Shown: in pieces, positions 24,620 to 64,000 of the stretch | Layout of the letters: each line of letters opens with the position of its first letter | Position numbering within the stretch: the stretch's first letter is position 1 | NCBI RefSeq assembly: GCF_025860055.1 | Contig: NC_068303.1 | Location: 13,413,646 to 13,477,645 of the forward strand | Direction of reading: 5' to 3' | Length of the DNA: 64,000 nucleotides | Source of the DNA: Xyrauchen texanus | Taxonomy: Eukaryota; Chordata; Actinopteri; Cypriniformes; Catostomidae | Program-made: the position numbers and the translations under genes | The notes under the pieces: model-generated | Told to the model about the DNA's origin: nothing | Seen by the model: the letters and a program-made list of their open reading frames with translations, nothing else | Database searches by the model: none

Positions 24620-24621
24620 GT
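24441..24621 (-). CDS. lmx1a: lmx1a-like exon with start codon and LIM domain 1
   Basis: Acceptor ATTTCAG|AC then ATG (24617-24619) encodes MWRKRVCEGCNELIRDTYLL... to ...LYCKRDYQ. All eight LIM1 zinc ligands are present. Donor CAGCA|GTAAGA. The ATG has G at -3. If another coding exon exists upstream the protein would be longer, but none was recognised. Confidence 0.9.
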
Positions 24622-25095
24622 CTGAAATAAATACATGTACTTCTAGTAATTAATCTGGTAACTTTAACACAATTTTAAGTTTGAGCAATAGAAATATAGG
24701 CCTACAGTTTAATGGGCCTATTAGGTTAAAATAACATATTTTTAAACGTGAAGTAAAGATGTTTTTCCAAAGATGACGGAAAAGTATTAGAATATAACGT
24801 AAAAGTGAAAACAACCACTGCAAAACAAGAAACATAAGAGAACTAAGTCTGCATTCCCCCACGATCTTTACAAAAACAAACTATAATATAAATTACAAGA
24901 TACAAGTTATTCCAATTAATGACATTTAATAAACATCATCTTGCAATATACTACATTACTATTTATTTTATTTTTATTTAAACTGAAAGGTTGTCTTTAA
25001 ATTGGGCATTATCAAATTACCGCACATAGTCAAAACAAAAGAACAAAAACTTAAAAGGACTTTACAGACAGTAGACTAGACAAACACACACTTAC

Positions 25096-25205
25096 CATTG
25101 AAGATAAATTATCTGTTTTGTTGTCCGGTGTAACTTTCGACGGATGCTTATAGTTGTATAGGCTCGCAAAAGCTCCATAGGAAAACTAACCTGTGCGTCG
25201 TGCGT
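25096..25205 (-). other. lmx1a: Candidate non-coding first exon of lmx1a-like gene
   Basis: A consensus donor (CAATG|GTAAGTG) ends at 25096, 474 bp upstream of the LIM1 exon acceptor. Spliced to the LIM1 exon, the frame has an in-frame TAA upstream and first opens at ATG TGG AGA, so this exon would be 5' UTR. Its 5' limit is unknown. A long (GA)n tract lies just upstream on the transcript strand. Confidence 0.4.
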
Positions 25206-25211
25206 CACCTT

Positions 25212-25213
<2 letters not shown>

Positions 25214-25294
<81 letters not shown>
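25214..25294. repeat. (CT)40 microsatellite at the putative lmx1a promoter
   Basis: About 80 bp of nearly pure CT (GA on the transcript strand) just upstream of the candidate non-coding first exon. Confidence 0.95.
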
Positions 25295-25300
<6 letters not shown>

Positions 25301-25490
25301 ATTCAATGGGCTTTATTAACATGAAACCTTCAAAAACAATGTTGCCAAAGCATCATATAGAATACATTAAATAAAAGCAAAATACATTTAATAGAATTTT
25401 ATATACAGTATATAATATAATTATTAGTAATATATAAATAACAATAATATATAAATTACAATTATTATTTATTTTACCATATCACATCAC

Positions 25491-25493
<3 letters not shown>

Positions 25494-25538
<45 letters not shown>

Positions 25539-25810
25539 CGTGTATTTATCACTTTGTGGGGACCAAATGTCCCCATAAGGATAGTAAAACCCGAAATTTT
25601 TGACCTTGTGGGGACATTTTGTCGGTCCCCATGAGGAAAACAGCTTATAAATCATTCTAAATTATGTTTTTTGAAAATGTAAAAATGCAGAAAGTTTTCT
25701 GTGAGGGTTAGGTTTAGGGGTAGGTTTAGGTTTAGGGGATAGAATATAAAGTTTGTACAGTATAAAAACCATTATGTCTATGGAAAGTCCCCATAAAACA
25801 TGGAAACACA

Positions 25811-25856
<46 letters not shown>
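25494..25856. repeat. TG-bounded teleost repeat with telomere-like core
   Basis: (TG)n at 25494-25529 and 25813-25855 bracket about 280 bp containing CACTTTGTGGGGACC, inverted GGTCCCC/GGGGAC copies and a telomere-like GGGTTAGGTTTAGGGG run (25703-25740). A related piece is at 42835-43010. Confidence 0.65.
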
Positions 25857-26736
25857 CGTGTATAATGATATAGGTTAATAACTATACTAACGATATGAAA
25901 GCATTGCACTAACTTCTCACTTAAGAGCAAACATAAAGGGATATTACAATACAAGTTCATCTCAATCGATTGCATTTTTGTCTTAAAATTGATTACCACA
26001 GAAATACATTTTGACTCATTTCTTCTTGTCTTTAAAAATAAATAAATACAAAAACCACTTACAGTACAATTGAATGAATGGGGTACATTTTTGGAGGGTT
26101 TAAAGGCAGAAATGTGACGCTTAGAATTTTATTAAATAACTTAAATTAATGATTCTGTTAAAACCCATGTATTATTCGAACTGCAGTTGTTTAAATCATA
26201 ATTTTTACAGTCCTTTTAAGGTTTTAGGGTTTGATGACATTACACTGTCATTGCAAAGAAGTTGTAAAATTGGTTATAACTTTACACATAAAAGGTTAGT
26301 AAGAGAATTGATCATACTAAAATCATTTAGGCACACATATTGTTTATGTCTTGTGGTTATACTTTTGAAACAATGAGTATTTTAATATTTACGTATTGGC
26401 CCCATTTACTTCCAATTTACTTGCCTCACTGTAAACCAGATTTTGACGATTTTTTGCTTTTGATAGTCAAATGCTGTCGATTGAGTTTAACTTGATTTGA
26501 ACCCAGAATATTCCTTTAAGACTATCCTGCGGAAAGTACATTTAAAAAATGTTGTTCCTTATTTTAAACGTCTTGAAATAAACAAAGCAAATATTGCATA
26601 ATTTAAAAGGAGCTATATTCAGATAATGAGATCAGATTTTTATTAAATATAGAAATATATTATTTAAAAAATACTGACCATGAAATAATCAGGGGCGCAG
26701 CTAAACAAAATTGTGCACCCCGTGAATCTGTCGAGC

Positions 26737-26737
<1 letters not shown>

Positions 26738-26816
<79 letters not shown>
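26738..26816. repeat. (AT)n microsatellite, about 78 bp
   Basis: Pure AT array in the rxrg-lmx1a intergenic region. A similar array lies at 37855-37921 and a shorter one at 28763-28792. Confidence 0.95.
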
Positions 26817-26819
<3 letters not shown>

Positions 26820-26975
26820 CAATAAATATATTTCAGTAAATATTTTAATAAAGTTACTACCTTCATAAATGTACTGTCTCAGCAGTTATAGTGATAGAAA
26901 AAGCCACAGTCCTTTATTACATTCGCTCACATGTTGAGAAAAAGATAAATATTGTGGTTTGTAATCGTCAAAAAC

Positions 26976-26990
26976 GGCGCCATCTGGTGG
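26976..26990 (-). promoter_or_regulatory. CTCF-like motif between rxrg and lmx1a
   Basis: Minus strand reads CCACCAGATGGCGCC, an excellent match to the CTCF core consensus CCASYAGRKGGCRS. It lies about 520 bp past the rxrg stop and roughly 1.8 kb upstream of the lmx1a-like 5' end, where an insulator could separate the two transcription units. Confidence 0.5.
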
Positions 26991-27256
26991 GCTGGACACA
27001 ATGCCGCAGATGTGTGAAGCATGGTGTTCTGCACCTGTAAATGATTATTTATTTGCGATATGAATGCTCTAGTAATAAGGTCCTACTTGGACAGGAAATT
27101 CTGACAACACGCTCTTAGACAAAACATTATTAAAAAAGACTAATGACACAAAAGCGTTTAAATATTTAAATATTTATTTGGACAGAATTCTAAACTTCAT
27201 TAAAAAAATTATTGTCTGGGTTTGATAAAAGTATTCTTTGAATAAAATAAAATTAC

Positions 27257-27262
27257 TTTATT
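27257..27262 (-). terminator. rxrg: Candidate rxrg polyadenylation signal
   Basis: AATAAA on the minus strand about 250 nt after the rxrg stop codon. Other AATAAA/ATTAAA hexamers lie further on (about 27170), so the site actually used is uncertain. Confidence 0.35.
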
Positions 27263-27509
27263 GCATTTTCTTGCCATTAGAATGGATACCTGATGTTAGC
27301 TATTTACAGAGACAAGCATATTTCTAATAAAACCATTCCAGTAAAATGAATTTCATCTGTATATTTTAAGACATACCCCTCTTTTCCCTCCCCATAATTT
27401 TCACAAGAATAACAGTTTGTGCTTGGCATAACATATGCAGCTTCAATCAAATGTATTATTATATTAGTTACATAGACATATGTACAAAAATGCTGAGTTG
27501 AAACTTGTG

Positions 27510-61711
<34,202 letters not shown>

Positions 61712-61830
61712 TCCGAGTTAGTTTGCTGAAGTGAAGTGAACTCTGAGTAGTTGTTGGCTCGCTCGGGGCCCCACACAGGGGGAGGCGGGAGGAGGGGTTT
61801 TGCCATCAACAATCTGATAAGAGATAGGCA
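61712..61830 (-). promoter_or_regulatory. rxrg: Probable rxrg promoter / 5' UTR
   Basis: Directly 5' of the MDNNETYLHL exon is a small GC-rich island (about 61767-61802) with CCGCCTCCC-type GC boxes on the minus strand and no TATA box visible. It stands out from the AT-rich surroundings. The transcription start cannot be placed from sequence alone. Confidence 0.45.
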
Positions 61831-61910
61831 GATGACTTAAGCACATGGATACATTGTAACAGTTTTCACGATTCGAATGTTATACTTAATGTTACTGAAT
61901 AACATTTAAA

Positions 61911-63060
61911 TTAATGTTCCGGTTTTAATAAATTAAGCTCAATCAACAGCATTTGTGGCATACTGTTTATAAGGTGCACTCAGTAATTTTTTTCTCATTA
62001 AAAAGAAATTATTCGTAATTATGCAATAAATGTAGTAAAACATGATCACTCCAGTCATATCAGTAACCTTAAAAAAGCTATTTTATTCTACATGGAGAGG
62101 CTCCACATATGGGGGCTGCCATGTTAGAATCACATGACCAGCCAAATACTACGTATGCTAAATATCAGTAACCATCCTGATATTGACACTTTCGCTCACT
62201 GATTAAAGTAATCATGGCTGACTGTGAATACAAAATTTCTACAATGGCGTCTGAAACTGAAAACTATTGATTTTAAATTATGCTGCAAACAAGCCGCTAA
62301 GTGTCAGTGAGGGTCCCAGATGACACAAAAACAAAAGTTACTGAGTGCAACTTTAATACAAAAGAATTATAATAAATAAATCGACTCATCCCTCATATCT
62401 AAACAATAGTTTAGAGGGGGGACTGGGTAGCTCAGCGAGTATTGACGCTGACCACCACCCCTGGAGTTGCGAGTTCGAATCCAGGGTGTGTTGAGTGACT
62501 TAGGCGCCAGGTCTCCTAAGCAACCAAATTGTCCTGGTTGCTAGGGATGGTAGAGTCACATGGGGTAACCTCCTCTTGGTCGCGATTAGTGGTTCTTGCT
62601 CTCAGTGGGGCGTGAGGTAAGTTGTGTGTAGACCGTGGTGTCATGCACAACGAGCCACGTGATAAGATGTGCGGATTGAAGGTCTCAGAAGCAAAGGCAA
62701 CTGAGACTTGTCCTCCGCCACCCGGATTGAGGTGAGTAACCGCACCACCACAAGGACATACTAAGTAGTGGAAATCGGGAATTCCAAGTTGGGAGGAAAA
62801 AGGGGATAAAAAAAAAAAAAAAAAACCACAGTTAAAGCACTTACAATAGAAATTAATGGGGCCAGTGCATAAATGTTAAAATACACATTGTTTCAAAAGT
62901 ATTGCCACAAGACATAAACATTATTCATGATTTTAGTGTGATGAAATTGCTCACTAATCTTATCTGTGTAAAATTATGTCCAATATTGCAACTTCTTTGC
63001 CATGTGATATAATTCACTAAATATATCACATTATAATCATGTTAACATGTATAATTTTTA
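61911..63060. mobile_element. Second copy of the 17.7-18.5 kb MITE, broken by two insertions
   Basis: Outer text (TTAAGCTCAATCAACAGCATTTGTGGCA; AAAATACACATTGTTTCAAA) matches 17740-18050. It is interrupted by an inverted-repeat MITE (AAGGTGCACTCAGTAA...TTACTGAGTGCAACTT, 61974-62353) and by the SINE at 62416-62815. Confidence 0.7.
62416..62815 (+). repeat. tRNA-derived SINE, copy 2, with intact A and B boxes
   Basis: A box TAGCTCAGCGAG (62428-62439) and B box GTTCGAATCC (62473-62482), body shared with 56553-56962, poly(A)-like tail. Inserted in a MITE. Confidence 0.88.
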
Positions 63061-63064
63061 TGCA

Positions 63065-63650
63065 ACACTTCCATTGTGAAGAGGGGTTCACAATGGAACT
63101 TATGTTACTTATGTAACAAATGCTGATGACTGAGCTGAACTTTAATGAGCATGGAACATCTTACAGTTGGAACAGCAGCAGTTACATAGGAAACCCTATT
63201 CAAGCTATAACCAAATAGTAAATTACTAATTACTATTTAAAAAACAACAACAACCAGAGTTCTGGAATGCTCTCTATTATTTGGCCTGTAGACATGCAAA
63301 TTATAAGATGTAGCTCTTCACAAAAATGGCTACTGAATCATACCACCATCAAGACAAACACAACTGCACACTGCAAAACATGTTTCAGGTAACCAACAAA
63401 TTTACTTCATGTGGTAACATCTAAATTAACTAGCTTGGTTTAAGTAAAAAATATTATTTAATTTCAACTAAATCAGCCCGACTAGTGAATACATTATTTT
63501 ACACCTAAAAAAGTAATTTTTAAGGAACAGATCAGGTAGAAGTAGCTATTTTTATTTTATTATTTTGTTCTCCCCTTTTCTTATTGTAACTTGTTACATA
63601 AGTTACAATAAGGCTCTTGGAACCCCCCCCCCTCTTCACAATGGAAGTGT
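63065..63650. mobile_element. MITE with about 55-bp inverted arms
   Basis: ACACTTCCATTGTGAAGAGG on the left is mirrored at the right (CCTCTTCACAATGGAAGTGT), and TTACTTATGTAACAA pairs with TTGTTACATAAGTTAC. 586 bp, no ORF homology, no target duplication seen. Confidence 0.8.
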
Positions 63651-64000
63651 CCCAATCCGTTCTAGGTCCTCATGGTGGCGTAGTGACCCAGTGAGATCTG
63701 TCTGTCTGCCTGGTTTCATGCATTCTGATTCAATGTGGGGGCTCAGAGACTCCTTGAGATCCCCCCAGACTGTTCTTCAGAGTGTGGGGTCATACAAGGG
63801 TGAGCTATCACTACCTCAGAAGGTTATTCAGAAGTCACCAGCATTCACTGTCTTGAACTATTGTGGGGTGAGTGCTCTGGATGACCAGTGACATCACAAG
63901 GCCTATCATACTAGGTTTTCAAACAAGCCCAGCCCATAACACAACCCCCATTTACTCTGCCCCTTCGTTGTAGGAATGACCTATTAAAGAACACAAGAGC
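63651..64000. other. Unassigned right edge
   Basis: An open frame crosses 63565-63891, but it starts inside a MITE arm and has no homology I recognise. No gene called. Confidence 0.4.

Overview
This is vertebrate nuclear DNA, almost certainly from a cyprinid-type teleost. The signs are short exons with GT/AG introns, very dense fish transposons (Tc1/mariner with 'TTATTAGGAACACC' ends, hAT elements, V-SINE/DANA-like SINEs, Ty3/gypsy LTR elements, an L2/CR1-like LINE) and many long dinucleotide arrays. No bacterial-type operon, CRISPR array or phage is present. Most long reading frames are transposon or microsatellite noise. The real genes had to be assembled exon by exon from splice sites and protein homology.

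Two genes are supported, both on the minus strand and in tandem. (1) A retinoid X receptor gamma gene (rxrg) runs from 61.7 kb down to 27.5 kb. Ten coding exons join in perfect phase to 452 codons. A 10-codon first exon (MDNNETYLHL) at 61.7 kb is separated from exon 2 by a 27-kb, transposon-packed first intron. (2) Downstream lies a LIM-homeobox gene of the LMX1A type, from 24.6 to 14.3 kb. Seven coding exons join in phase to 331 codons: two LIM domains, the homeodomain, a Q-rich stretch and the conserved YSMQxSYFTS end. A non-coding 5' exon probably sits at 25.1 kb. Both proteins are nuclear transcription factors. The order RXRG then LMX1A on one strand matches the human 1q23.3 neighbourhood. 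The LMX1 protein is diverged and lacks the usual N-terminal leader, which suggests the faster-evolving teleost duplicate (lmx1al-like). The a/b paralogue status is not settled here.

Layout. 1-3.2 kb: 3' half and 3' LTR of a decayed chromodomain Ty3/gypsy element. 3.9-7.0 kb: LINE remnant (minus) split by a 1.5-kb hAT element with a perfect 8-bp target duplication. 7-14.2 kb: DNA downstream of lmx1a with MITEs and a candidate conserved enhancer near 9.1-9.5 kb. 14.3-25.2 kb: lmx1a-like gene, with a second hAT nested in an intron. 25.2-27.5 kb: intergenic, with a long CT array, a TG-bounded repeat and a CTCF-like motif. 27.5-34.4 kb: rxrg exons 2-10. 34.4-61.7 kb: rxrg intron 1, holding a near-complete Tc1 element, a third hAT with an exact 8-bp target duplication, nested mariner-like inverted repeats, a decayed gypsy (gag-pro-RT) with one LTR, a separate gypsy LTR with primer-binding site, and several SINEs. 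61.7-64 kb: rxrg promoter, then nested MITEs and a SINE.

No unprecedented biological system was found. The most useful results are the reconstructed exon structures, the dated nesting of transposons, the visible inactivating lesions in the retroelements, and several non-repetitive segments that could be enhancers of lmx1a or rxrg.
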